Assembly: GCA_023053575.1 (NCBI GenBank)
Contig: JAKZAP010000003.1
Coordinates: 10,516,561-10,580,560, forward strand
Direction of reading: 5' to 3'
DNA length: 64,000 nucleotides
Origin: Branchinecta lynchi
Lineage: Eukaryota; Arthropoda; Branchiopoda; Anostraca; Branchinectidae
In this document: positions 51,264 to 61,678 of the stretch, one piece after another
Position numbering within the stretch: the first letter of the stretch is position 1
Layout of the letters: the number at the start of each line of letters is the position of its first letter
The notes under the pieces: model-generated
The model's database searches: none
Told to the model about the DNA's origin: nothing
What the model saw: only the letters and a program-made list of their open reading frames with translations
Position numbers and translations under genes: made by a program

Positions 51264-53759
51264 AAAAAATTCGAGCTCCCGCGAGAAAAATTAGTTTTCA
51301 CTTTAACTTTAAGCTTTAAGGTATGAAAAACAGATCATTTATGATAGCTTACACTCGGGTTTATAGTATTTACAGGGATTAATGTTGTTATTAACAATAT
51401 TTTTTTCATTACTACTGACATTTCAAACTATTTTTTTTTGCTATTTAAATTTTTCGTGAGTTTTTTTTTTTTTTTGATACACTCACCGTGAATACAACTA
51501 TCACGTAGCTTGATATGAATAACACGGAATGAAACATCAGTAGACGACTTCACTGTACAATGTTCCAATCATATTTCACAAATTGTCTTTCTGAACAACT
51601 TTATAGCAGTTGCTCGGTAATGCTTCACTAAAATAAGTGTTTACGGGAATGACCGCTTACCATTTCTCCGGGTCGTAAGTCTGTCACTGTTAGCAATCTC
51701 GCAGTATAACTTCACTGAAATAGTGTTCATGTTATGCCTGCTTACACTGCTTGCACTGTTCATGTTAGGGATCACTGCTTGCACTTCACTGAAATAAGTG
51801 TTTCTGTTATGCCTGATTATACTTCTTAAGATCAGAAGTAACCACTGTTAGCTGTAGTGCTAGGCACAGAGCTGTCACACTCGGTTATATCCGTCCATTA
51901 ACCGTAATGCACAAAGTTTCAGCCACTGTTCAAAGTTTCAATCACTGTTGTCATATCATCACTATCATCACTCCATGTAGATGGGACTCGTCGAGTTTCT
52001 TCTTGGTTCTTTGGCTAAAATCGAACCGACGTCTTCTTCTTATTAGGTTGACCAAACGAAGTAACATGTCTGCTGGGTGCTGGTAGGTCAATGGGTTGTC
52101 GACCTCATGTCAGCACATAGACATGTCAGTATATAGACGTGGCTGACGTTTTAGGCTCGTTTCCGTTAGAAAAGAGTCATTTTGTTTTTCTTCTCATTTT
52201 AGGGTTTATTATCGTTCTTTTTTGGTAATTTCCCTCTTTCTCATTTCGTTGTTTAGCAGTTTTATCCTGCCGAGAAGAAATTAGTCGCCTTCATTATTCA
52301 TTTATTATCATTCTCTCCTCAGAATAGTATTATTCTTTGGGGGATGGCTTGCGCTTTATTTGCCCTAGCAAGTCATTTTTGCAGAAGAATATACCGGGTA
52401 CTGGGCTTCGATTCTTATTATTTTCTTGCTTTCGTGCAAAATTTTGCCAGCCTGGTCTTCTCGTTAGCATTGATTTATTTTGCCCCGTCTCTTCGCGTCT
52501 GTGCTCCCCTCAGAAGATTTGATATTATTACGAGTTTTATGTCCCTTTGGCTGACGAGGGGTACGATTCTTCGGCAGTCCCTCCTAGTCATTTTTGGGAG
52601 TTGATTCGTCTCGTTGCTTATCCGATTTTGGAGCTGGATACTTTTCGTATTGGATTTTTACCTGCATGCTAATATTAGCATTACAGAGTCGTAAGTAAGC
52701 TGGAGTACGTAGCCTATACTCATATGTAAATTGTGGTCTTTCACCTATTATTTGTTTCGTCACAGCGCCCATTAGCACTTATTTCCTGATATAGTGTTGC
52801 CTCTGGCGCCTTTTGGAACTTTCGGAATGGATTATTATACGACTTTGTTCTGATCTCACTTTTTTTTCTTTGCCACCCTTGTTGTCCTCCTATTTATAAC
52901 GCAATATTTTGGAATCCGACGTTTCTTGATTTGTTGGGCCGTAGAGCGGTAGATTTTCCTGGAAGGTGAGTTTAACCCGGATTTTTTTATTTTTTCTCTT
53001 ATATTATTCATCCTAGTACAAAATTAAATTTTGTTTTGAATCGTGCAGTTAGTCAAGGGGACCAACATTGACCGAGCTCACTCGAGGTTTACCGGTGCAT
53101 GACGTCACTGTACGATACAAATTTGATCAGCATGGAAAAAATAGGCTTATACGATCAAGTGAGCGACAGTTCATGACGCTGCTAATCACTGGACGCGCAT
53201 TACCTATATTAGTTCATTGATTGATTCAGAATCGATAATTGTTTAGCGTTATTTGAAGCATTTGATCATTTTTTTTTTTTTCTTAATATTTTCATTAGTA
53301 CCATTTCTTTTGTTAGCTGCAAAGCTTGGTGGTATTTTTTCTATTATCTGAGTTTCCATATTTAACAATGTTCGCAGTGCTGTGTTTCTTTCCTTTATTT
53401 CTCTCAGTGTTGACATCATATCAAAAGTTAATGTGGGTTTTCTGTTTGAAATTGTGGCAAATCATATAGGGGATCATATCGGATTTCTTTTCTTTCTTTT
53501 TTTTTCGTTTCTTATGCTGGACTGACATGCGTACTATTGCGAATTTTTCCGAATGTGCCATTTCCCGCTTCTGTTCATTGTAAATTTAAATCTTGGTTTA
53601 TTATTTCGCGTCCGTCGTTTATCTTCCAGCTCCATCGTTCAATTATACAATGTATCAGGATCGGTGGGCTTTGGCTTTATTACGTCTCTTTGGCCGAATT
53701 AATTTGGGGCTGATTTTCCGGTCCATTTGACACAGATTGGACATCCGTCTTTGCTGCAT
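51264..53759 (-). other. Long non-coding 3' region of the LTR element
   Basis: About 2.5 kb between the last ORF and the polypurine tract has no supportable frame on the element strand. A CACTGAAATAAGTGTT-type phrase repeats near 51628, 51714 and 51786. It could be a decayed env-like or captured segment, but nothing identifies it. Confidence 0.5.
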
Positions 53760-54401
53760 TCACAAATTTAGTCTTTTCGGCGGTTTTGATATTCGGCCAG
53801 AGCGAGTTCGAACTACCTCAGTCCCTTTACCGGTTACTTTATCTGTAGTTTGACCATGGTATTGATTAGGATTCTTGACGACCGGTTCCGAAGGGCCTGC
53901 TATCGGTTCTTCGTATTGCTTTTTTGGAGCTTTCTCGCTTTTTTCAAAACTGTCCGTTACGAGCCGTTTCTTTGGTCTTCCTAGATCAGGATCTCTAGAA
54001 GAGGATGGGGTCATTAGGTTTCCCCATGCTTGTGACAGGCGTCCTTTTAGTGCCTTAGCTTTATCCGATAATTTTCGCGCTTGTTCCGCAGCTGACGTTT
54101 GAGGGGTTGTATATTGATATGTTTCCGGCGCTATGTTTTTTGAGGACAGTCCACCGGGCTCTGGCTCATCTGGATTAAAAACGAATTCTGTTGGTGTTTC
54201 TGGCTCAGGTTCTCTTATCATTTCTGGAGCACGATAATTTGGGACAAATGGGTTTGTCGTTTGCCACTGAATTGACTCTTCGATTTCCGCTGGCGCTTTA
54301 GTGGCGGATTTTGGGACATTAAATTCCGGAGCAAATGGATTTAGCCTTTGTTGTTTATCCCTTTTATATTCCTGCAGCAGTTCGGTAGGGGAAATTAGCA
54401 T
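53760..54401 (-). CDS. Downstream ORF of the LTR element, probable pol C-terminal tail
   Basis: A 213-codon frame, Pro/Glu/Lys-rich, with a basic patch (RPKKRLV) and the end RTRSGRISKPPKRLNL, a kind of ending common at the C-terminus of gypsy polyproteins. There is no signal peptide or membrane segment, so it is not an envelope protein. It lies in the same frame as pol, 12 sense codons after a single TGA (54438-54440). Either pol has acquired a nonsense mutation, or the TGA is read through, or this is a separate ORF. Confidence 0.6.
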   Translation of the reverse strand: MLISPTELLQEYKRDKQQRLNPFAPEFNVPKSATKAPAEIEESIQWQTTNPFVPNYRAPEMIREPEPETPTEFVFNPDEPEPGGLSSKNIAPETYQYTTPQTSAAEQARKLSDKAKALKGRLSQAWGNLMTPSSSRDPDLGRPKKRLVTDSFEKSEKAPKKQYEEPIAGPSEPVVKNPNQYHGQTTDKVTGKGTEVVRTRSGRISKPPKRLNL

Positions 54402-54437
54402 GTATTTTCGGGAGCCAGCTATTTCTGGTTTCAGTTT

Positions 54438-57400
54438 TCAGTGATCATAATTTGCAGGACTGTCAAAACTTTGCCATTTTTGGTCGAAAGGTAAGGTTGT
54501 GGGCCAAATAGCCTGGTCTAAGGTTTTGCTCTCTTCTTCGTCCTCACTCAATGGATACGCATCAGTGGGTGAAATGCGGTAAAACTGCCGTGACGAATTT
54601 AGTTTTGGTTTTAATTCCTCAGGTATTTCATAATCAATTTCCGGAGAAGGGGTTCGAAAGTAGGGAATTCCTATGTCTGTTGGGTGGTTGAGATGGATGG
54701 GCGAAACACTTTCTTCTACCATTAAATCCGGTTGATTTCTTCCGCCTTTCGGGCTAGAAATGCGTGAAGGGAAGAATTGCGTCTGATTTTGTTGTGGGTG
54801 TAAGAAACTTGGGATTTCAATATCTGAATCAAACTGCAAGCTAGGGTAACCGTCGGGGTCTGGTGGAGAGCTTGCACGTGATGGGGAAATCTGTGATTGG
54901 TTATTCGGCATTACTGTGACATTGGTCCCAGTTAAAGGTGCTCCTGAACTGGCATAATCGTTGAATTCGTCATCGTCAAAAATCGTAGGCAAAAACAGGT
55001 GATGCGGTTTCATATTCTTTAATCGGTTTGCCAATATTGGACCTTTCTCGAATAGCGATGAGGTTTCTTTTGTTTCCGGTAGGGGTTCGGTTGTCCATGG
55101 GCTCTTTTGGTACGCTTTTTTTAGACGGTTGTGGTGAGCGACGTAAGTTTTTCCGGTTTCCGTGTGTCTCAGCTGGTAAGTTAGATCATTTTTCTCTCTT
55201 TTTTCAACACGATAAGGGCCTTTGTATCTGTCAGCTAGCTTCCCATCTTTTTGAATTTCAAGAAATACTAGGTCACCAGGTTGGTACGTATGGAAGTTGC
55301 GGGCTTTTCTGTTGTAGTACTCCGCATGATTATTTTTGGCCTTTTCGAGATTTTTCCTCACAGTCTCATAGCAGTAGCGCATTCGTGCTATTATCTCAGA
55401 TTTAAAATTTGTATCCACATTGTAGAATTTTCGGCATCCAAGTATTTCATTTATTGCTGTTTTAGGTTCCCGTAGGAAGAAAACGTAATGACTTGAGTCA
55501 CCTAGCGATTCCCTGTAGCTGGTATTTATAGCAAAAACTACCATTTGGAGGTATTTATCCCAGCTTGTTGGATCGTCCCGGCAAATTATGGCTAAACTGT
55601 CTCCGAGTGTTGAATGAAATCTTTCTATCGGATTTGCTTTCGGATTTGCCGCGCTTGTCAGTAAACGGGTGACACCGAGGATCTTAAATAGCTCCGCGTT
55701 CAGTGAATGTAGGAAGTTGGTTCCTCTGTCTGATAGGATTGCCGAAGGAAAACCATATTTACAGAACAACTGTTCTACTAGAGCCTCCGCAATATCTGAT
55801 GCTTTTTCTCCGTAAAGTGGTAAGGCGAACAAGAATTTCGAAAACATATCGGTTACAGTGAGCACCGCCTTGTACCCACGTTCCGAGGGGGTTCCAGCTT
55901 TCCATATATCCATGCTTAGTGTTTCGTAGGGTCTATTTGGGGTTGGGGCATTACCGAGAATTTGGATTGGTCTGGTGGGAGTCAACTTTCGTAGGTTACA
56001 GCCTGTGCAAGCTAGAATGTATTCTTTTACTTTGCTGTAGGCTCCAGGTCGGTAAAATTCTTCCTTGAATTTATGATAGGTTTTTGCCAATCCCAAGTGA
56101 GCTAAATCTTTGTCATGGATTTGCTTGATTGCTTCCGCGAGTAGTATTAGCGGTAAGACCGGTATTATTTTGATTTCCGCTGATTTGTAGGGTTGCGGTG
56201 GCGTATAATACTTACAAAGTACACCACTTTCATCAACAATAAATTGGTCCACGTCTTTTTCGAAGGATTTCAAGTCGAGCCGTAAGGTAATTGAGGACTC
56301 AACACGATCTATTAGGTTTTTGCAGAAGTAATCGGTCTGCTGGAATTTTCGCAGGTTTTCTATGCGCAAGGGCGACCTTTTTTCTAGCACGGAAACGTCA
56401 AGTGAATCATCATTTAAATCTGTGGTAAAGCTTTCGTATTGATCGATTGGATCCGGAAAAGGGTTTCTAGAAGAAGTTTTCTTTTTTGCCTGTATTTGGT
56501 TTTTAGTCGTTTTTTCACCTTTCTTCGCCGACATTTTTGGTCTAGCCGCATTAATGGCTGCTACTGCTTCAGTTCTTTTTTCGGAGTCCAGGATATCAAG
56601 CATGTTTTGCAATTCTGTTAGGGAAAAAGTCTGAAGTTTCTCTTTTGGTGTTTCATGTTCACAAGATAGTCGCGAAAGAAAGTCTGGAATTCGGTTGAAT
56701 TTTCCTGGCAAATAAATGATTTCGTAATCGTACTGGCTGAGCGTTAAGACCCATCGCGTTATTCTGGAGTTCTTTGGTTCGCGCAAACATTGGAGATATT
56801 GAAGTGGTTTGTGATCCGAGTAGATTTTTATCTTTTTCCCCAGAATGTAGTGCTTCCAGGTTTCGATGAACGTAATAATCGCCAAAAACTCTTTTTCAAG
56901 AACTGAATAATTGGTCTGAGCCGTATTCAATGTTCGGGATCCGTACTCAATGATTCGCTGACCTTTCCCATCAGGATGATAAAGTATTGCTCCTATACAA
57001 TCTTTAGATGCGTCCGTCGCCATTTCGATTTCTAGTTCCGGTTGATAGAGGGTTAGAACTGGTTCCGAGGTTATAGCAATTTTCAGAGCTTCGATAGCCT
57101 GTATTTGGTCCGGTCCCATGTGGATTTCTGCTCCCTTTTTCAGCATATTGGTAAGAGGTAAGGCAAGTTTAGAATAATTACGGATGAATTTCCGCAGGTA
57201 TGACGTCATTCCTAGGAAGGCTCGCAGTTTGGTTATGTCCGTGATGGATTTTGGGTCAAAATTTGTTATCGCGCTGATTTTTGCGGGATCTGGCGAAATT
57301 TTGCCCTCGCTGATTACATGTCCTAGGTAGGATATTTTCCTTTTCAAAAAAAAGCATTTTGAAGCTTTCAGTTTCAGTCCAGCATCATGGATTTTGGTCA

Positions 57401-59462
57401 AAGTTTGTTTAATGACTTCCTTGTGGCTTTCGAAGTCTTTGGAGAAAGCACAAATATCATCCATGAATAAGCAGATGTTTTTGTTCAGTAATCCGCGGAA
57501 GATTTTTAGCATAAGTTGAACAAAAATTCCTGGCGAAGTTTTCAATCCGAACGGTAATCTTTTGTACTGAAAAAGTCCCATGAATGGTACGGCAAATGCT
57601 AATTTTGGCCTGTCTTCTTTTTTCACTTTTATTTGGTAGAAGGCTTGGAACAGATCTAAAGTGCTGAAAATGCATGCACCTCCCATTGCCTGAAGATTAT
57701 CTACTGTCAGTGGGTTTGGGTTGCTGTTGCCCTTTAAAACAGTATTTAGGCGTCGGAAATCTGTACACATGCGTAATGAACCGTCTTTCTTTGATACGAG
57801 TACCACCGGAAAAGACCAAGGTGAGGCTGATTCCTCAATCAAATTTAGATCCATCATTTCATTTATTTTGCTTTCGACCCAAAATTTATGTTGGTGTGGT
57901 AACTTATATGGTCTTATGGATATGGGTTCAGCATCGCCAGTATCAATCGTGGCTTCTAGCAAATTTGTGCAACCAATATCTTTTTCGTCCCTGGCGAAGC
58001 TCCATCTGTGCTCCCAAAGTAAAGATCCAAATTCTTCTTTTTCCTTTTCATTTTTTGCTTCGTTTAGGTCAAATTGTGACAAAAATGTTTCTTTTGACAT
58101 TCCGTAGTCCTCATCTGAAATTTTAGTTTCGGTTTGTTCATTATTCTGGATAGATGCTATCACGTCCGGAATTAAAATTTCGTCTTGTCCGTCGGTAAAA
58201 ATCGTCGCTGTGCCAATAGGTCCTGCCGGCAGTTTCATTGGATGGTTTTGGCCGTTTAGGATTTGTATTTTTCCTCGTCCATTTACTGCCGAAATCAACT
58301 GGTCGTCAATGACAATTTTAGTGTACCCCTCAAGTGGGTAACCTTCGATTATGAAGTCGCCGGAAATACAACTGTCTGTACCCGAATCCTCGTGCACTAA
58401 TTTTATGCTTGCGGTTGAATTTGTACCCGCAGAGATTGTGGTTCGCTTTTCGAGTATTACAAGCAATCTCTTTAGGGATTTGTCACTGTCTTTTTCTATT
58501 TCTTTTGGAGCTTCTGCGACGTTCGGTTTTAAGCTCGGTTCCGGACTGGTACTTTTATCGGAAGGGGCGGACTTTGGTCCTAGGCTTATTATTTCAGTTT
58601 CCGATTCGCGGTTAGATTTGGGGTTTGGCCGGTTAATACTATTCAGCGCTTCAATTACTGATTGTATTTGCGTGTCTCTATCTGGGATTTTGAAACGCGT
58701 GGTCGTCGAAAAGGGGGCAAGAGCTTTATGGCCGTCCACTAGCGCTCGCCTTGTGATTGCATTTGCCGTCTGGCGAGTATTGATCCCTGTTCGCCAATTC
58801 CTTCGCTGGCTGTTTCCGTAACGACCGTAGTCTGTTCGCGGAAAAACTTTCTGCAGACCGATGCAAGCCTGATAATTTGTCCGCTGGAAGTTTTTGTTAT
58901 TTGGCCGGTCGTGGTTTGCTTGTTCGAAGTTTCGTCGGTTTTGCTGATTTTCCCGGTAAACATTATTCACGAAGACTAAGGTTTTTTGGTAGTCTTTCGG
59001 TCTGTTTAGGGTCTTTGGTCTGTCTCGTCTCATATACACGCTGCTGATTCGGTCAGTCTGTGCGTGGTCTCGAAATTCTTTTGAAAAGTCTGATTTGAAG
59101 TGCACGGTTTTATTCTCCGCATCTAGAAAAATACTGTTTTCTCTCAGAAACGGGAATCCTAGGACAACTTCGTAGGGTATATCAGAACATATCAAAAACT
59201 CAGTAGGCATAGTTCTCCCTCGAAATTTAACGTTCACATACGCTAATTCTCGAGCTTTGAGAGAGTGGCCTGTAATTGAGCTAAGTTGCCGAGTTACTGG
59301 TCGGACTTTTCGTCTTTCGTCAGGTTTGAATTTTTCAAAAACATCTGATCTAATTAAACAACATGATGCGCCCGAGTCGACTAAAGTTTTGGCTCTGACA
59401 TTATTAAACATGAAGCTATTTACAATCGGCAAGTCACAATATTCATCAAATACTTCATTCAA
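54438..59462 (-). CDS. pol: Ty3/gypsy Pol polyprotein
   Basis: A 1674-codon open frame. The aspartic protease has VDSGASC at residues 28-34. The RT has SPWSFPVVLVSKKDGSLRMC, DLFQAFYQI and the catalytic FMDD near residues 666-669, where most gypsy elements have Y[LVI]DD. RNase H has MATDAS, EKEF and YSDHKPLQYL. The integrase has an HHCC-type N-terminus (HLG to CTGC), then DDE residues in LSMDIW (about 1184), SDRGTNF (about 1245) and NPIERFH, with 34 residues between the last D and E, and a YKGPYRV (GPY/F) module. A Ser/Pro-rich tail follows. The frame is open upstream of the ATG to the gag slippery site, so the true N-terminus is probably a Gag-Pol fusion and not the ATG at 59462. Confidence 0.95.
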   Translation of the reverse strand: MNEVFDEYCDLPIVNSFMFNNVRAKTLVDSGASCCLIRSDVFEKFKPDERRKVRPVTRQLSSITGHSLKARELAYVNVKFRGRTMPTEFLICSDIPYEVVLGFPFLRENSIFLDAENKTVHFKSDFSKEFRDHAQTDRISSVYMRRDRPKTLNRPKDYQKTLVFVNNVYRENQQNRRNFEQANHDRPNNKNFQRTNYQACIGLQKVFPRTDYGRYGNSQRRNWRTGINTRQTANAITRRALVDGHKALAPFSTTTRFKIPDRDTQIQSVIEALNSINRPNPKSNRESETEIISLGPKSAPSDKSTSPEPSLKPNVAEAPKEIEKDSDKSLKRLLVILEKRTTISAGTNSTASIKLVHEDSGTDSCISGDFIIEGYPLEGYTKIVIDDQLISAVNGRGKIQILNGQNHPMKLPAGPIGTATIFTDGQDEILIPDVIASIQNNEQTETKISDEDYGMSKETFLSQFDLNEAKNEKEKEEFGSLLWEHRWSFARDEKDIGCTNLLEATIDTGDAEPISIRPYKLPHQHKFWVESKINEMMDLNLIEESASPWSFPVVLVSKKDGSLRMCTDFRRLNTVLKGNSNPNPLTVDNLQAMGGACIFSTLDLFQAFYQIKVKKEDRPKLAFAVPFMGLFQYKRLPFGLKTSPGIFVQLMLKIFRGLLNKNICLFMDDICAFSKDFESHKEVIKQTLTKIHDAGLKLKASKCFFLKRKISYLGHVISEGKISPDPAKISAITNFDPKSITDITKLRAFLGMTSYLRKFIRNYSKLALPLTNMLKKGAEIHMGPDQIQAIEALKIAITSEPVLTLYQPELEIEMATDASKDCIGAILYHPDGKGQRIIEYGSRTLNTAQTNYSVLEKEFLAIITFIETWKHYILGKKIKIYSDHKPLQYLQCLREPKNSRITRWVLTLSQYDYEIIYLPGKFNRIPDFLSRLSCEHETPKEKLQTFSLTELQNMLDILDSEKRTEAVAAINAARPKMSAKKGEKTTKNQIQAKKKTSSRNPFPDPIDQYESFTTDLNDDSLDVSVLEKRSPLRIENLRKFQQTDYFCKNLIDRVESSITLRLDLKSFEKDVDQFIVDESGVLCKYYTPPQPYKSAEIKIIPVLPLILLAEAIKQIHDKDLAHLGLAKTYHKFKEEFYRPGAYSKVKEYILACTGCNLRKLTPTRPIQILGNAPTPNRPYETLSMDIWKAGTPSERGYKAVLTVTDMFSKFLFALPLYGEKASDIAEALVEQLFCKYGFPSAILSDRGTNFLHSLNAELFKILGVTRLLTSAANPKANPIERFHSTLGDSLAIICRDDPTSWDKYLQMVVFAINTSYRESLGDSSHYVFFLREPKTAINEILGCRKFYNVDTNFKSEIIARMRYCYETVRKNLEKAKNNHAEYYNRKARNFHTYQPGDLVFLEIQKDGKLADRYKGPYRVEKREKNDLTYQLRHTETGKTYVAHHNRLKKAYQKSPWTTEPLPETKETSSLFEKGPILANRLKNMKPHHLFLPTIFDDDEFNDYASSGAPLTGTNVTVMPNNQSQISPSRASSPPDPDGYPSLQFDSDIEIPSFLHPQQNQTQFFPSRISSPKGGRNQPDLMVEESVSPIHLNHPTDIGIPYFRTPSPEIDYEIPEELKPKLNSSRQFYRISPTDAYPLSEDEEESKTLDQAIWPTTLPFDQKWQSFDSPANYDH

Positions 59463-59512
59463 ATAATACGCTCTATGATTATTGGCGTTAATCTGTCGAA
59501 CTCGCTGCTGAC

Positions 59513-60646
59513 CTAAATTCTTGGTGCAGCAGCGAAATACTCGTTTTTTGGATCACGGCTGTAGTTGTTTTGGGATCCCGGTGTGGCATTTCCGGAAAAG
59601 TTGCTCCGTCTGTTGCTCGGATGCTGTCGCGGAAAATTCCGTCTGGTCTCCGGGAAGTATTGATCGCGGTCTGGCGTCGGAAAAACGTGAGATTTCTGCT
59701 GGGAACGGATAATCGAAGGGAAGAATTCGTTTGTTCGGGAGCGGTTAAGGGAATGAGGGTATTTAGTTGCCGGTGCTGGGTAAGCGACGTCCCGTTCGCG
59801 TTTAAAGCAATTGCGCTGGATGTGTCCCTCCTTATTGCAGTAATAGCAGATCATTGCCCTTCTATTTGAGGAATTGGGTTCGTTTTGAGGGTTTCGTTGG
59901 GGTCTCGGATGGTCATTTTCGGGGTTTTCGGCGAAAGATACTCTACGGGGCCGGGTATTGGTTGGTCTTTTGGGGGTTTCAGGTGACCGATCTCTGGTTG
60001 GGGTTTCGTAGACTGAAGGTGATGACGATCTTGATCTAACATTATCTGGAGCCATTATTAATCCCGCTGCGTTGATTGATAATTTTCGGTGGGCTCTTAC
60101 TAGATTTTCTATGGATATTTCGTTTTCAACCGTTTCGATGGCCGATTCGAGATTTTGGATCCGTCTGCTTACACAGATTTTGAAAAGTCGCTCCGGTAGG
60201 CCAATCTTGAAGTTCTCAAAGACTGCCCTTGTGAAAGTTTCGTTAACCGTATCCCCTAGGGTGACTGCTGTCTTGCGACGCACTAAGTCCGCGTAATCCC
60301 TGACTGACATGTGAGGGAGCAAGGTCGGGATGTCATACCTTAATTTTTCAAGGTCTGTCGTTTCTTTGAAGCGTTGTCTGAACTGGTCTACGAATTGCGC
60401 GTATGTCAGGGTATCCGTCATTATTGTTGCGACATATTTTAGCGCGGTTCCTTTCAGTCGTAGGGGCAGGATGCTTTTAATGCTTGCCCATTCCGCGTCT
60501 CCTCCCGCATAGTTTATGATGTAGTCAAGAATTTGCAAGAATTCCGATACGTCCGTCGCGCCATCAAATTCTGGGATGTTTTTAAGTAGGTTTGTTTTTT
60601 GAGCTTTTTCGGACGCCCCGTAAAAACGTTCTTCGGCTGTTGCCAT
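59513..60646 (-). CDS. gag: Ty3/gypsy Gag
   Basis: A 377-codon frame. The N-terminal half is a capsid-type helical region (FDGATDVSEFLQILDYII, WASIKSILPLRLKGTAL). After an Arg/Pro/Ser-rich linker comes one CCHC knuckle CYYCNKEGHIQRNC (about residue 268), which binds RNA. The tail is Asn/Arg-rich. The start codon lies about 300 bases after the 5' LTR. Pol is in the -1 frame relative to gag, and the slippery heptamer A AAA AAC lies 30 bases before the gag stop. Confidence 0.93.
   Translation of the reverse strand: MATAEERFYGASEKAQKTNLLKNIPEFDGATDVSEFLQILDYIINYAGGDAEWASIKSILPLRLKGTALKYVATIMTDTLTYAQFVDQFRQRFKETTDLEKLRYDIPTLLPHMSVRDYADLVRRKTAVTLGDTVNETFTRAVFENFKIGLPERLFKICVSRRIQNLESAIETVENEISIENLVRAHRKLSINAAGLIMAPDNVRSRSSSPSVYETPTRDRSPETPKRPTNTRPRRVSFAENPENDHPRPQRNPQNEPNSSNRRAMICYYCNKEGHIQRNCFKRERDVAYPAPATKYPHSLNRSRTNEFFPSIIRSQQKSHVFPTPDRDQYFPETRRNFPRQHPSNRRSNFSGNATPGSQNNYSRDPKNEYFAAAPRI
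59543..59549 (-). promoter_or_regulatory. -1 ribosomal frameshift heptamer A AAA AAC
   Basis: On the element strand the heptamer AAAAAAC is correctly phased in gag (CCA AAA AAC). After a -1 slip the frame is open into pol without a stop. It is the canonical X XXY YYZ form. Confidence 0.8.
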
Positions 60647-60934
60647 TTTTTCAGATTTTATATCACGAGAAATAAAATCAGAATATTAAATATTTTCAAA
60701 TTTCATGAGAAATGCCTATCTTTTACGAGTTTTATGCCTAGAACTTGTGATTGGTTCATTTATGGGTTTAGTTGTAATCAATGAAAAAAATGGGTTTGTT
60801 TTGGGTTTTGCATCATGTCTTTAAAGATCGTCGTTAAACATGGGTGATTGATTCATGGTTAAAAATCAAATGGGTATTAAATATCATCGTACCAATATTT
60901 CGGATGTCCGTTTTTTCTTTTTTCTTTTAGTTAT

Positions 60935-60952
60935 TGACCGCGCATGTCACCA
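60935..60952 (-). promoter_or_regulatory. Primer-binding region
   Basis: TGGTGACATGCGCGG lies two bases inside the 5' LTR on the element strand. It starts with TGG, the complement of a tRNA CCA end. The primer tRNA is not identified. Confidence 0.6.
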
Positions 60953-60954
60953 AA

Positions 60955-61542
60955 TATGAAAAAGAGAAATAATGTGTGTAGGAGGCTTTGTTATAGTATT
61001 AGCGTGTGGCGTGCGAGCATGGTAATATTGGCGACTGGTTTGTGGTGCGAATACACCGTTATACCCCGAGTCTTTTCGAAGGCGATACTCAGTTCGTAGG
61101 TCAATAACTAAAACACATTTATTAAGGTTCGTACTTACATTGAAGATAGGTTGGTTAACACTTGTCACTTAATTTGCTCAGAGGTCAACTGAACTGAGAA
61201 CAGAGCCCAGGTCGAACTCCCAAGTCGAACTGAGATCCGAACTGCGAAGTTGGTCCTTTTAAGCCCTTGGAAATGTCAACTGAGTGCTATAACGAATAGT
61301 GTTACTGTTCGTACGTCCTAGCAAATCTTTATACAGTATGAAAGGGTTGGTGACCAATGGAGTGAGTTTGTCTAGGTTCTTGATGGGGAAAAGAGTTCTT
61401 TGATTGGAGAAAAGGAAATAAACTCTCTCCGTCGGAGAAAAGCGTGGGCGTTAGAGCTAGTCGGAAATAGAGAGAGTTGAGGATAGAGCTTGTTGAATAA
61501 GTTTTGATCAAGATATTTGTTTATACTAAATGTATCCTCACA
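60955..61542 (-). repeat. 5' LTR
   Basis: 588 bp, partner of 50660-51247. Promoter and polyadenylation signals must lie here, but I do not assign them. Confidence 0.93.
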
Positions 61543-61678
61543 CTCACTATAAAGCGAATTCTGAGTGGTTGATTTCATGACTTCACTTGAATCATCAATA
61601 TTTTACTGGGTTCGTATAAGCTATCCAACATTTGGCTTGGTGCATCCCGCATTAGGCATAGCCATAGGTTCTGCCAAA

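Larger units (their letters stand above)
50660..61542 (-). mobile_element. Ty3/gypsy LTR retrotransposon, 10.9 kb, young insertion
   Basis: A complete minus-strand element with 588-bp LTRs (60955-61542 is 5', 50660-51247 is 3'). By eye I find only one difference between the LTRs (50665 against 60960). The LTR begins TGTGAGG. The direct duplication CTCA flanks it on the plus strand (50656-50659 and 61543-61546). The order is 5' LTR, primer-binding region, gag, pol (protease-RT-RNase H-integrase), a further in-frame ORF, a 2.5-kb non-coding part, a polypurine tract and the 3' LTR. The domain order places it in Ty3/gypsy (Metaviridae-like). Confidence 0.93.

Noticed and set aside
52344..52604. 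Hydrophobic plus-strand frame that might be an env-like protein
   Set aside because: It is antisense to the LTR element and has no recognisable envelope features.
58351..58821. 156-codon plus-strand frame
   Set aside because: Shadow of the pol reading frame on the opposite strand.
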